Both the position numbers and the translations under genes were made by a program. From JAAYCI01 sp964370445 (GTDB lineage Bacteria; Bacillota; Clostridia; Oscillospirales; Ruminococcaceae), in the NCBI GenBank assembly GCA_964370445.1, contig CAYJJK010000024.1:1-27813 (forward strand): DNA of 27,813 nt, in the 5' to 3' direction. Below the pieces are notes generated by a model that saw only the letters and a program-made list of their open reading frames with translations, made no database searches and was not told where the DNA came from. Each line of letters starts with the position of its first letter. The stretch's first letter is position 1. Below, piece after piece: positions 1 through 6,964 of this stretch.

Positions 1-18
1 TTTTATGTGCATTCACAT

Positions 19-47
19 TTGCTATTTTAGAGTAAATTCGTTATAAT
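19..47 (+). promoter_or_regulatory. Vegetative (sigma-A type) promoter of the CARF-nuclease operon
   Basis: A -35 box TTGCTA (19-24) is separated by exactly 17 bases from a perfect -10 box TATAAT (42-47). Transcription would start near 54, giving a leader of about 30-40 bases before the first gene. No other promoter of this quality was seen before the terminator at 3844, which supports one four-gene transcript. Confidence 0.75.
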
Positions 48-82
48 AATGCACAGAGATATCAGGGAAGGCGGCGAAGGCA

Positions 83-1318
83 ATGCGTTTCATGATTAAA
101 CTATTCGACCGAGAACCCATTAAAAATTTACTTAGTGCCGCCATATTCGAACCGGAAGTGGTGGTGTATCTCTGCGATGAAACACATGCCAATTTATTTA
201 AAGAATCTGCCATCTATGGCTTTTTTAAAAGAAGGGGATTAGCAACAAAGCCACGTTTTTATTATCTAGACCCCTGGAGTGTGGTGGAGGTGCAGCAGGT
301 GCTTCGTGCTGTGGTGCGAGATTATGAGGGGTGTGTGCTGGATTTGACCGGCGGTAAGGATCTTTTGCTTGTAACAGCGGGTATGTTGGCGCAAGACCTA
401 AATTTGCCGGCATTTCATATCGATATCTATCGTCAGCGCTTTGGTAATATTCGACGTTGTGAATCGTTAGAAAAAAAGTTTTATATTCCTGAATTTTCTA
501 CAGAGGATTTACTTGCGGTAACCGGGGCAGAAATTCAAGGCTTTGGCCATATTCAACCAAAGCAGTGGGATGAAACATTAGAAAATGAAGTGCTTTCTGT
601 GTTTAATTTAATGATGCAAAACACGCATCGTTTTGCCAATTTGATAAGCTATTTGCAGCAGTGTTGTACATCTGTTGGTTCTGAAACCCTGGTAGTTAGT
701 GCAGAAAAAGAGCTTAAACGAGATGGACATAACTTACATTACAATGCAAAGCTCATGAGACAATTGCATAAAATTGGCGTTTTAACAAGTTATACAGAGC
801 GAAATCGTGAAATAAATTTTCAGTTTAAAAACCTGTTGCTGAAAAGATGTCTTTTAAGTGTAGGCGTATGGCTTGAATTATATTGTTATGCTATGGCAAG
901 AAAAACCGGCTTTTTTCATGAGGTATATAGCAGTGTCATCATCAATTGGAATGGAAAAGAAAACAGTGTGGAATCCACAAGAAATGAAGTGGATTTGCTG
1001 CTGGTGAAAGGTGTAATGCCTGTATTTGTGAGCTGCAAGACAGGCACCCCACATGCCCAGGCAATGTATGAAGTAAAACAGCTGTGCGAGCGTTTTGCCG
1101 GTAGTTTTGGGCGGGCGGTTTTGATTACAGCCCAAGATTTGGGGCATGATGCAGATGCAGTGCGGCAACGTGCTGCTGAAATGCGCATTTTACTGTTAGA
1201 TAAGCAGGATATAGATGCAAATCGAGTTGGACAAAGGTTGATTGAGTTGGCTAAAAAACCGGCGCCACGTCCGCAGTTGCCGCGCGTTACAGCACCAGAA
1301 GGCGGGTGGATCTTTTAA
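83..1318 (+). CDS. Stand-alone CARF / PD-(D/E)XK nuclease-like protein (DUF1887, Card1-like)
   Basis: The 411-residue protein has the layout of the DUF1887/Card1/Can2 family. The N-terminal Rossmann-like CARF domain spans about 1-150 and carries the ligand-loop motif DLTGGKD (87-93). A winged-helix-like linker spans about 165-250. A restriction-endonuclease-like domain spans about 255-390, with GVWLE (261-265), NEVD (301-304) and VSCK (316-319). Known members bind cyclic oligoadenylates and cut DNA and/or RNA during type III CRISPR defence. Here no CRISPR array, Cas10 or other cas gene lies in the window, and the gene heads an operon with unrelated enzymes. The acidic residue of the usual ExK motif appears as Ser317. 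The start may be 83 (GGGAAGG at 65-71) or 92 (GAAGG at 76-80); the family usually begins near the second Met. Family assignment is firm; ligand and activity are inference. Confidence 0.85.
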   Translation: MRFMIKLFDREPIKNLLSAAIFEPEVVVYLCDETHANLFKESAIYGFFKRRGLATKPRFYYLDPWSVVEVQQVLRAVVRDYEGCVLDLTGGKDLLLVTAGMLAQDLNLPAFHIDIYRQRFGNIRRCESLEKKFYIPEFSTEDLLAVTGAEIQGFGHIQPKQWDETLENEVLSVFNLMMQNTHRFANLISYLQQCCTSVGSETLVVSAEKELKRDGHNLHYNAKLMRQLHKIGVLTSYTERNREINFQFKNLLLKRCLLSVGVWLELYCYAMARKTGFFHEVYSSVIINWNGKENSVESTRNEVDLLLVKGVMPVFVSCKTGTPHAQAMYEVKQLCERFAGSFGRAVLITAQDLGHDADAVRQRAAEMRILLLDKQDIDANRVGQRLIELAKKPAPRPQLPRVTAPEGGWIF

Positions 1319-1345
1319 CAAAAGAATAAAAAGGAGCAGGGAAGA

Positions 1346-2164
1346 ATGGGTCTTGCAAGTGTTATTACAGAGTTGGCCCCTGTATACAAACGTCCTAGTG
1401 TGGAAAGTGAACGCTTGGATGAAATTTTATATGGTATGTCGGTGCAGGTAATGCAAGCGTCCGACACGGGGTGGTGTTATTTACGCACAGAGTATGGTGT
1501 GGAAGGATACAGCCCTTTGGCTCATTTTGAACAAGATAATGCCGTGGCAACAGCCTGGCGGAAATATTCAAAAATGACAGTGTTAGCACCCTATATCGAC
1601 ATTCAAAAAGAGCCTGTTGAGTTTGCGCCGCGTTTGGTGTCTTTAACACGCGGGGGTATTTTGGTGCAATTGGGTTTGATTGAAAGAGGATGGGCGAAAG
1701 TGGGGCTATCCAATGGCGGGGTAGGCTACACACGGGCAAGCTACCTTGGGGAAGCAATTGACAATTGGCGTAGTTTATCGGCAGCAGACATGCGCTGGAA
1801 CTTAGTGGAAACAGCACTGTCTTACAATGGCACAGCTTACCGTGCCGGTGGACGTACACCATTAGGATTGGATGCATCTGGATTGGTGTCCATGACGTAT
1901 AAGCTAAACGGCGTGGATGTGCCAAGAGAGGTATACTTTAAACCCGGAGGAGAGGCACACCCCGTGCCTTCTGGACGTATGGATGAAGGCGATATTTTAT
2001 ATTTTCATAATACGGCAGGCATCTATATTGGCGATGGGAAGTTTGTGCATGCTACCGAACAGAACGGAAATGAAGGTGTCATCATAAGTAGCTTACGAAC
2101 AAAGGACGATGCATACTGCAAAGAGTTGGCCACACAAATTGTAACGGTGGCTAGCCTATATTAG
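1346..2164 (+). CDS. SH3-NlpC/P60 protein, probably a catalytically dead pseudo-peptidase
   Basis: The 272-residue protein has one or two bacterial SH3-like modules (about 5-135) followed by an NlpC/P60 papain-like fold (about 145-270). It resembles cytoplasmic murein-peptide endopeptidases of the YkfC type, which cut gamma-D-Glu-diamino acid bonds. No signal peptide is present, so the product should stay in the cytoplasm. The motif that normally reads GxDCSG is GLDASG (174-179), with Ala177 in place of the nucleophile. The usual HVGIYIG segment reads TAGIYIG (223-229), with Thr223 in place of the general base. Only the third polar position (His235) remains. Hydrolysis is therefore unlikely, and a binding or regulatory role is inferred. 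AAGGAG lies 9 bases before the ATG, and the gene follows the CARF gene by 27 bases. Confidence 0.8.
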   Translation: MGLASVITELAPVYKRPSVESERLDEILYGMSVQVMQASDTGWCYLRTEYGVEGYSPLAHFEQDNAVATAWRKYSKMTVLAPYIDIQKEPVEFAPRLVSLTRGGILVQLGLIERGWAKVGLSNGGVGYTRASYLGEAIDNWRSLSAADMRWNLVETALSYNGTAYRAGGRTPLGLDASGLVSMTYKLNGVDVPREVYFKPGGEAHPVPSGRMDEGDILYFHNTAGIYIGDGKFVHATEQNGNEGVIISSLRTKDDAYCKELATQIVTVASLY

Positions 2165-2186
2165 CGTTTGCTGGAGGAAAAACAAC

Positions 2187-2930
2187 ATGATGAAGTCGAA
2201 CTACAACTGTATGTTGCTGGATTTAGACGGGACATTATTGGATTTTGCCAGTGCAGAGCAAGAGGCCATAGGCCAAACTTTACAAACATTTAATTTGCCC
2301 AACACAGAGGAAACAAGACGAATATATGTTGGCATCAATGCCGAGCTCTGGCAAAAATTTGAAAAAGGTGAAATCAAAAAGGAAAAGCTGGTTTTGCAGC
2401 GCTTTCAAAAATTGTTACAACAATTAAATGCCAAGGCAGATGCCGTGCAGATGAACAATGAATTTTTAAAGTGCCTTTCGATACAGGCATCGCCTTACCC
2501 CGGCGCAATAGAGCTTTTAGAAGAACTGGCTGAGTTTGCAAGTCTTGCCGTTATCAGCAATGGTAGCAGCCGTGTGCAAATGAGCCGACTGGAAAAAAGC
2601 GGACTATTGCCGTATTTTGATGAACTGTTTTTTAGTGAAAATGTAGGTATTGCAAAACCATCACCCAAGTTTTTTCACCATGTGTTAAAAAAATTGGGTG
2701 TTACACAAAAACAAAAAGTGCTGGTAATTGGCGACAGTTTAGAAGCCGATATTCAAGGAGGGATCAACACAAAATTAGACACATGTTGGTGTAATTTTGA
2801 TAAACTTGAAATTCCAAACCATCCAAAGCCAACGTATATTGTACATAATTATTTAGAGTTAAAGCAGGTGGCAGTGGGCGAGGAGGCGCTGAAAATTGCA
2901 TCAAATCGAGAAAAAAGACATACACTATAA
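2187..2930 (+). CDS. HAD-superfamily phosphatase, YjjG/YfnB-like
   Basis: The 247-residue protein shows all HAD motifs: I, DLDGTLLD (Asp12 nucleophile, Asp14 acid/base); II, VISNGS (Ser124); III, Lys157 in GIAKPSP; IV, IGDSLEADI (Asp183, Asp188). The helical cap between about 20 and 100 places it in subfamily I. The overall pattern resembles the YjjG/YfnB group, which dephosphorylates pyrimidine nucleoside monophosphates, including non-canonical ones, as house-cleaning. The exact substrate cannot be read from sequence. GGAGG precedes the tandem ATG-ATG start. The 3' end overlaps the next gene by 35 bases and contains that gene's ribosome binding site, so the two are probably translationally coupled. 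Confidence 0.85.
   Translation: MMKSNYNCMLLDLDGTLLDFASAEQEAIGQTLQTFNLPNTEETRRIYVGINAELWQKFEKGEIKKEKLVLQRFQKLLQQLNAKADAVQMNNEFLKCLSIQASPYPGAIELLEELAEFASLAVISNGSSRVQMSRLEKSGLLPYFDELFFSENVGIAKPSPKFFHHVLKKLGVTQKQKVLVIGDSLEADIQGGINTKLDTCWCNFDKLEIPNHPKPTYIVHNYLELKQVAVGEEALKIASNREKRHTL
2881..2898 (+). promoter_or_regulatory. Ribosome binding site that fixes a TTG start inside the upstream gene
   Basis: AGGAGG at 2881-2886 lies 9 bases before TTG at 2896. Both sit within the end of the HAD gene in another frame. No in-frame ATG with a comparable site is available before the conserved N-terminus of the hydrolase. Confidence 0.75.
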
Positions 2931-3840
2931 ATCGGCAGATGGTAAGAACACAGTGTATGCGGTGATGTATTTGCCTAAAGAAACACCTATTTGTGTTTTG
3001 CAAATTTCCCATGGGCTTTGCGAATATATGGGGCGCTATGACCATTTTGCCCGTTTTTTAGCACAAAATGGGGTGGCAGTATGTGGAAACGATCATCTTG
3101 GGCACGGGTATACAGCGGTAACAGAACAAGATTATGGTTATTTTGGAGTTCGCGGAGCCCGTAATTTCATTTTGCAAGATGTGAAGCATATGAGCGATTT
3201 TTCCAGTGAGGCTTTTCCTAATATACCACATGTGCTTTTGGGGCACAGTATGGGAAGTTTTTTTGCAAGGGCTTTTGCGGTGCAGTGGCCTCAAAGTATA
3301 GATGGGTTGATTTTAAGCGGCACAAGTGGAAATATCCCTTTGTTAGGTTTTGGCTTGCAAATGGCTCGCATATTAGAGAAAAAATATGGCCCGAGATATC
3401 GTTCAAAATCATTACAGAGGCTAACCTTTGGTAGATATCTTGCGCAAATTCCAAAAGCAAACACACGCTATGATTGGGTGTCAAGTGAAACAGAAGTCGT
3501 GCATCAATATGTGTTGGATTCAAAATGTAATTTTATGTTTACAGTAAACGGGTATTACGAACTATTTAGCATTTTGCAAGACGTTAGCGGCTCTACTTGG
3601 GCAGCAAACATGCCAAAAAACTTGCCTATTTTCTTGTTTTCAGGTGAAGAAGATCCTGTGGGCAACTATGGAAAAGGTGTGCATCAGGTAGAAAACTGGC
3701 TAAAAGATGCCGGCGTAGGCCCGCTGATATGTCGCATGTATCCAAAAGGCCGTCATGAAATGTTGAATGAAAAAGATAAAGAGATTGTATATAATGATGT
3801 GCTGATTTTTTTACGGAAGATAGTTAAATCATTTCATTAA
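2896..3840 (+). CDS. Alpha/beta hydrolase, monoacylglycerol lipase-like (serine aminopeptidase S33 / Hydrolase_4 family)
   Basis: The 314-residue protein has an alpha/beta-hydrolase core. An oxyanion-hole region ISHGLCEY (37-44) is followed by NDHLGHG (65-71), the nucleophile elbow GHSMG (116-120, Ser118), the acid in SGEEDPVG (Asp253) and the catalytic His287 in KGRHEML. This order and spacing match lysophospholipase/monoacylglycerol lipase-like enzymes, so an ester of a lipid or small alcohol is the likely substrate. No signal peptide is visible. The start is TTG with AGGAGG 9 bases upstream, 35 bases inside the HAD gene. It is the last gene of the operon and is followed within 5 bases by a strong terminator. 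Confidence 0.85.
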   Translation: MHQIEKKDIHYKSADGKNTVYAVMYLPKETPICVLQISHGLCEYMGRYDHFARFLAQNGVAVCGNDHLGHGYTAVTEQDYGYFGVRGARNFILQDVKHMSDFSSEAFPNIPHVLLGHSMGSFFARAFAVQWPQSIDGLILSGTSGNIPLLGFGLQMARILEKKYGPRYRSKSLQRLTFGRYLAQIPKANTRYDWVSSETEVVHQYVLDSKCNFMFTVNGYYELFSILQDVSGSTWAANMPKNLPIFLFSGEEDPVGNYGKGVHQVENWLKDAGVGPLICRMYPKGRHEMLNEKDKEIVYNDVLIFLRKIVKSFH

Positions 3841-3843
3841 AAG

Positions 3844-3884
3844 GGCCCCTGTGTTTTCACAGGGGCCTAAAATTTTGTTGTTTT
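3844..3884 (+). terminator. Rho-independent terminator of the CARF-nuclease operon
   Basis: A perfect 10-bp GC-rich stem (3844-3853 with 3858-3867) closes a TTTT loop and is followed by a T-rich tract. It begins 3 bases after the hydrolase stop codon. Confidence 0.9.
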
Positions 3885-3941
3885 GTATTCGTGTTTGTTA
3901 AAAAACCGTTTGAAGATAAAAAATCCATTTTTTTTGGGGTT

Positions 3942-4439
3942 TTATTCAGAGTTTGTGGGGATAGATGCGCTAAAGGCATCTATTGATTCGCCTGTCTCAT
4001 CCAGTATAAATAAAACATGATTCTCGTCTATGGAGAATTGGTTTCCAATTTCGGTAGGCACTGCCATAAATAGATCTGTTTCGTTGTTTATGTATTCAAC
4101 TCTGAAATCATAAAGTCCGGTGTTGCTTGTTAATTGCAAAGGCATCTTGTTACCTACACTTAAAGTGTTACCATCAAGGAGATTTTCGCCCCATGTGCCA
4201 GAGTCATTCGAAAAAACCCATAGGCGAGAAATATCCATACCACTGTTGTTTTGAAAATAAATCACTTTGCCACCAACAATGGTTTCGTTTGTATTTCCCA
4301 TTTGGGAAGTGGCATCACTAACGGCATGATTCAATATGTTATCCAAACGGTCGCCAACAACTGGGATGGTGATAAGGTCACATGCTGAAAGGCATGTCAC
4401 CAGCAAAAAAATAGCAGACATCTGTATTCGTTTTTTCAT
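3942..4439 (-). CDS. Predicted small lipoprotein of unknown function
   Basis: The 165-residue product begins with a lysine/arginine n-region, a hydrophobic stretch and a lipobox LSAC with Cys20. It should therefore be diacylated and anchored on the outer face of the membrane. The mature part is polar and probably beta-rich, with a segment NNSGMDISRLWV and a WGENLL motif (about 92-97). From memory, that pattern recurs in uncharacterised secreted bacterial proteins, so a conserved domain is possible but unnamed. GAAAGGGTG lies about 7 bases before the ATG. It is transcribed divergently from csoR, from a promoter at 4526-4555. Whether it belongs to the metal response is unknown. Confidence 0.7.
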   Translation of the reverse strand: MKKRIQMSAIFLLVTCLSACDLITIPVVGDRLDNILNHAVSDATSQMGNTNETIVGGKVIYFQNNSGMDISRLWVFSNDSGTWGENLLDGNTLSVGNKMPLQLTSNTGLYDFRVEYINNETDLFMAVPTEIGNQFSIDENHVLFILDETGESIDAFSASIPTNSE

Positions 4440-4525
4440 AGTGGTTCACCCTTTCAAATGGAAAATAATGGTCTGCTTGAAAAACGACTATCACCAATGT
4501 GCATTAAAAATATGAATATGTAGGT

Positions 4526-4555
4526 ATCATACCATAAGAGGAAGGTTATTCTCAA
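4526..4555 (-). promoter_or_regulatory. Promoter of the lipoprotein gene
   Basis: On the minus strand, TTGAGA (4555-4550) and TATGAT (4531-4526) are 18 bases apart, with a TGG extended -10 triplet. Its -35 box is 3 bases from the -35 box of the divergent csoR promoter. Confidence 0.6.
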
Positions 4556-4558
4556 GGC

Positions 4559-4587
4559 TTGACACAGAAAATCAAAACAGTTATAAT
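4559..4587 (+). promoter_or_regulatory. Perfect consensus sigma-A promoter of csoR
   Basis: TTGACA (4559-4564), a 17-base spacer and TATAAT (4582-4587) match the consensus at every position. A promoter this strong in front of a repressor gene implies tight repression, and the operator directly downstream fits. Confidence 0.9.
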
Positions 4588-4591
4588 CTGC

Positions 4592-4612
4592 ATATACCCT
4601 ATAGGGGTATAT
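4592..4612 (+). promoter_or_regulatory. CsoR-type operator overlapping the transcription start
   Basis: Perfect 8-base arms ATATACCC (4592-4599) and GGGTATAT (4605-4612) flank a 5-base centre. The TACCC...GGGGTA pattern is the known form of CsoR-family operators in Firmicutes. Its position, 4 bases downstream of the -10 box, would let bound CsoR block initiation until Cu(I) or another metal releases it. Confidence 0.85.
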
Positions 4613-4632
4613 AGTATATAGGAGGTGTGGTA

Positions 4633-4908
4633 ATGAAGCAATGTATGGATGTAGATGCCATCAACAAACGTTTGAAAAAAATTGAAGGTCAAGTTCGAGG
4701 GATACAAAAAATGGTTGATGAAGATAAATCCTGTGAAGAAATTTTAATTCAAATCGGTGCTGTGAAATCAGCGCTGCACAAAACAGGGCAGGTGATTTTA
4801 GAGGGGCATATGCACAATTGTGTGCTGAACGGTATTCGAGATGGAAAAGAAGAGGAAACCATAAAAAATCTGGTTTCAGCGCTCAATCAGTTCTCAAAAA
4901 CTATTTAA
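4633..4908 (+). CDS. csoR: CsoR-family metal-sensing repressor
   Basis: The protein is 91 residues from the ATG at 4633. It is all-helical and without an HTH, as in the CsoR/RcnR family. The metal triad C-H-C is present as Cys34, His59 and Cys63 (GHMHNC), equivalent to Cys36/His61/Cys65 of the mycobacterial Cu(I) sensor. The N-terminal RLKKIEGQVRGI signature is typical. An in-frame GTG at 4627 was rejected because it overlaps the AGGAGG site (4620-4625), which is correctly spaced (7 bases) for ATG 4633. An adjacent operator and a P1B ATPase gene 13 bases downstream make autoregulated metal efflux the likely role. Cu(I) is most likely, but other thiophilic metals are possible. Confidence 0.9.
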   Translation: MKQCMDVDAINKRLKKIEGQVRGIQKMVDEDKSCEEILIQIGAVKSALHKTGQVILEGHMHNCVLNGIRDGKEEETIKNLVSALNQFSKTI

Positions 4909-4921
4909 TAGGTGGCAGGTA

Positions 4922-6844
4922 ATGTTTAAAAAAATTGATGGATTTTTAAATTCGATTCCAATGCTGATTGTATCAGGTTTGTGTTTGCTTATAAGTTTTG
5001 TGGGCGAGTATATTATTCCGCTGATGAGTGGCGGGGCCGAAAATACAGTGATGGTTTATTTTGCATGGGCTTCTATTTTGATTTCGGGTTTGCCACTGGC
5101 TTATCTTGCCCTTTGGAGAATTGTAAAACAACGGATGATCAGTTCGGCCTTGCTTATCACCATTGCCATGGCTGCAGCAATTTATATCGGAGATATATTT
5201 GCCGCAGGCGAAGTGGCCTTTATCATGGCAATTGGTGCTTATTTAGAAGATAGAACAGTAGAAAAGGCAAAAAAAGGCATAGAAAAGCTGTTAAATCTTG
5301 TGCCAAGCCAAGGACGTGTTATTACCGCTGATGATGACGGCACAGAAAACGAATCGATGGTAGATGCAAAAATAATCGCTGTAGATGATGTGATACGTGT
5401 TTTGCCTGGAGAGAGTTTCCCGGCAGATGGAATTATTTTAACGGGAAACACCACGGTGGATCAAAGCATCATGACAGGGGAGTCCTTGCCGGTGGACAAA
5501 GGTGTAAACGAGGAAGTGTTTACAGGCACCATCAATCGTTTTGGCTGTGTGGATGTGAAAGTGACAAAGCCATTTGCAACCTCTTCTTTGCAAAAGATGA
5601 TAAAGCTTGTGGAGGACGCGGAAAATAACAAAGCACCGATGCAAAAAACAGTGGATAGATGGGCTTCGGCGCTGGTTCCGGCGGCTTGTATCATTGCGGT
5701 TATCACCTATGTTGTGCTGGCGTTCTTTTTAAATCAACCCGATACCGCATTGATCCGTGCGGTTACTGTTTTGGTGGTGTTTTGCCCTTGCGCACTGGCA
5801 CTTGCCACACCAACATCTATTATGGCTGCCATAGGTCAGGCGACAAAAAAAGGTGTGCTTATCAAATCAGGCGAAGCTTTAGAAAGAATGGGAACGGTAT
5901 CCACGGTGGCATTTGATAAAACAGGTACCATCACAAAAGGTAAGCTTTCTGTAACAGATATAGAGAGTTTTCAGCAGAATCAAAAAGAGATGCTCTCTTT
6001 AGCAGCTTCAGTAGAAAGCCGTTCTGAACACCCACTGGGTAAAGCAATTGCCCCCTATTCAAGAGAAAATGAGGTTTCATTTTCTACAGTAGAAGATTTT
6101 ATGATGATACCCGGTAAGGGTGTAAGCGCTAAAATAGGCGGTGAAATGGTGTTTTGCGGAAATGAAAAATTGGTAGAAGAGGGTTTACAACAAAAAATTT
6201 CGAACGAAGTTGCAAACACGATTTTACAGCTGAGAATGCAAGGAAAAGCTGTTGTGATTGTATCAACTGCTGATAAGGTGTTGGGTGTTATTGGCTTATC
6301 CGATCAAATTAAAGAAACATCCCCGGCAGCTATTACCGCCTTAAAATCAGCAGGGATTGAACATACGGTACTTTTAACAGGAGACAATGCTGAAAGTGCT
6401 CAGTTCATTTCCCAAAAAGTGGGTATTTCCAAAGTGCATTCCTCACTTTTACCAGAGGGAAAGGTGAATGCAGTGCAGGATTTAATGAAAGAATATGGTG
6501 GTGTGTGCATGGTGGGTGATGGAGTAAATGATGCACCGGCACTTAAAACGGCATCTGTAGGGATTGCCATGGGAACCATGGGCAGTGATATTGCCATTGA
6601 TGCCGCGGATATCGCCATTATGGGTGACGATATTTCTAAAATTCCTTACATAAAAAAATTATCCAGCGCCACCGTTTTTTCAATCAAGTTTAATATCACA
6701 CTGTCCATGGCAATTAATTTGGTGGCCATTGTCCTATCAGTGATGGGGCTTCTTAATCCGGCTACAGGCGCCCTTGTACACAATGCGGGGTCGGTGCTGG
6801 TGGTATTGAATGCTGCAAGGCTATATGACAAAAAAATTGTATAA
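4922..6844 (+). CDS. P1B-type heavy-metal efflux ATPase (CPC type, no HMA domain)
   Basis: The 640-residue P-type ATPase is membrane-bound with about eight helices. The actuator loop has TGES (in IMTGESLPVDK). The transmembrane metal site is CPC (288-290). DKTGT (Asp332) is phosphorylated, SEHPLG is the P1B-specific HP motif, and GDGVNDAP completes the hinge. There is no N-terminal heavy-metal-associated domain: the protein starts directly with membrane helices. The last helix reads ALVHNAGSVLVVLNAARL. It lacks the MxxSS motif of classical Cu(I) pumps and the conserved Asp of ZntA-type pumps, so the substrate is not settled by motifs. Co-transcription with csoR points to Cu(I). The gene starts 13 bases after csoR and ends shortly before a palindromic hairpin. 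Confidence 0.92.
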   Translation: MFKKIDGFLNSIPMLIVSGLCLLISFVGEYIIPLMSGGAENTVMVYFAWASILISGLPLAYLALWRIVKQRMISSALLITIAMAAAIYIGDIFAAGEVAFIMAIGAYLEDRTVEKAKKGIEKLLNLVPSQGRVITADDDGTENESMVDAKIIAVDDVIRVLPGESFPADGIILTGNTTVDQSIMTGESLPVDKGVNEEVFTGTINRFGCVDVKVTKPFATSSLQKMIKLVEDAENNKAPMQKTVDRWASALVPAACIIAVITYVVLAFFLNQPDTALIRAVTVLVVFCPCALALATPTSIMAAIGQATKKGVLIKSGEALERMGTVSTVAFDKTGTITKGKLSVTDIESFQQNQKEMLSLAASVESRSEHPLGKAIAPYSRENEVSFSTVEDFMMIPGKGVSAKIGGEMVFCGNEKLVEEGLQQKISNEVANTILQLRMQGKAVVIVSTADKVLGVIGLSDQIKETSPAAITALKSAGIEHTVLLTGDNAESAQFISQKVGISKVHSSLLPEGKVNAVQDLMKEYGGVCMVGDGVNDAPALKTASVGIAMGTMGSDIAIDAADIAIMGDDISKIPYIKKLSSATVFSIKFNITLSMAINLVAIVLSVMGLLNPATGALVHNAGSVLVVLNAARLYDKKIV

Positions 6845-6914
6845 GATTTCTTTTAGATATATCTTGTAGCACTTACAGCTAGTTGTATATAAAATGTGCA
6901 TATCAAACGCATGC

Positions 6915-6952
6915 ATTTCAAAGGCCGTGGGCATGCCCACGGCCTTTGAAAT
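6915..6952. terminator. 38-nt perfect palindrome, probable bidirectional terminator
   Basis: Every base from 6915 to 6933 pairs with 6934-6952, so RNA from either strand forms a long GC-rich hairpin with a GCAT loop. It lies between the convergent ATPase and permease genes. T-tracts are weak on both sides, so termination efficiency is uncertain. Confidence 0.7.
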
Positions 6953-6964
6953 TATAGTATGTTT

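Noticed and set aside
4627..4635. GTG 4627 as csoR start
   Set aside because: It overlaps the ribosome binding site; ATG 4633 has the correct 7-base spacing.
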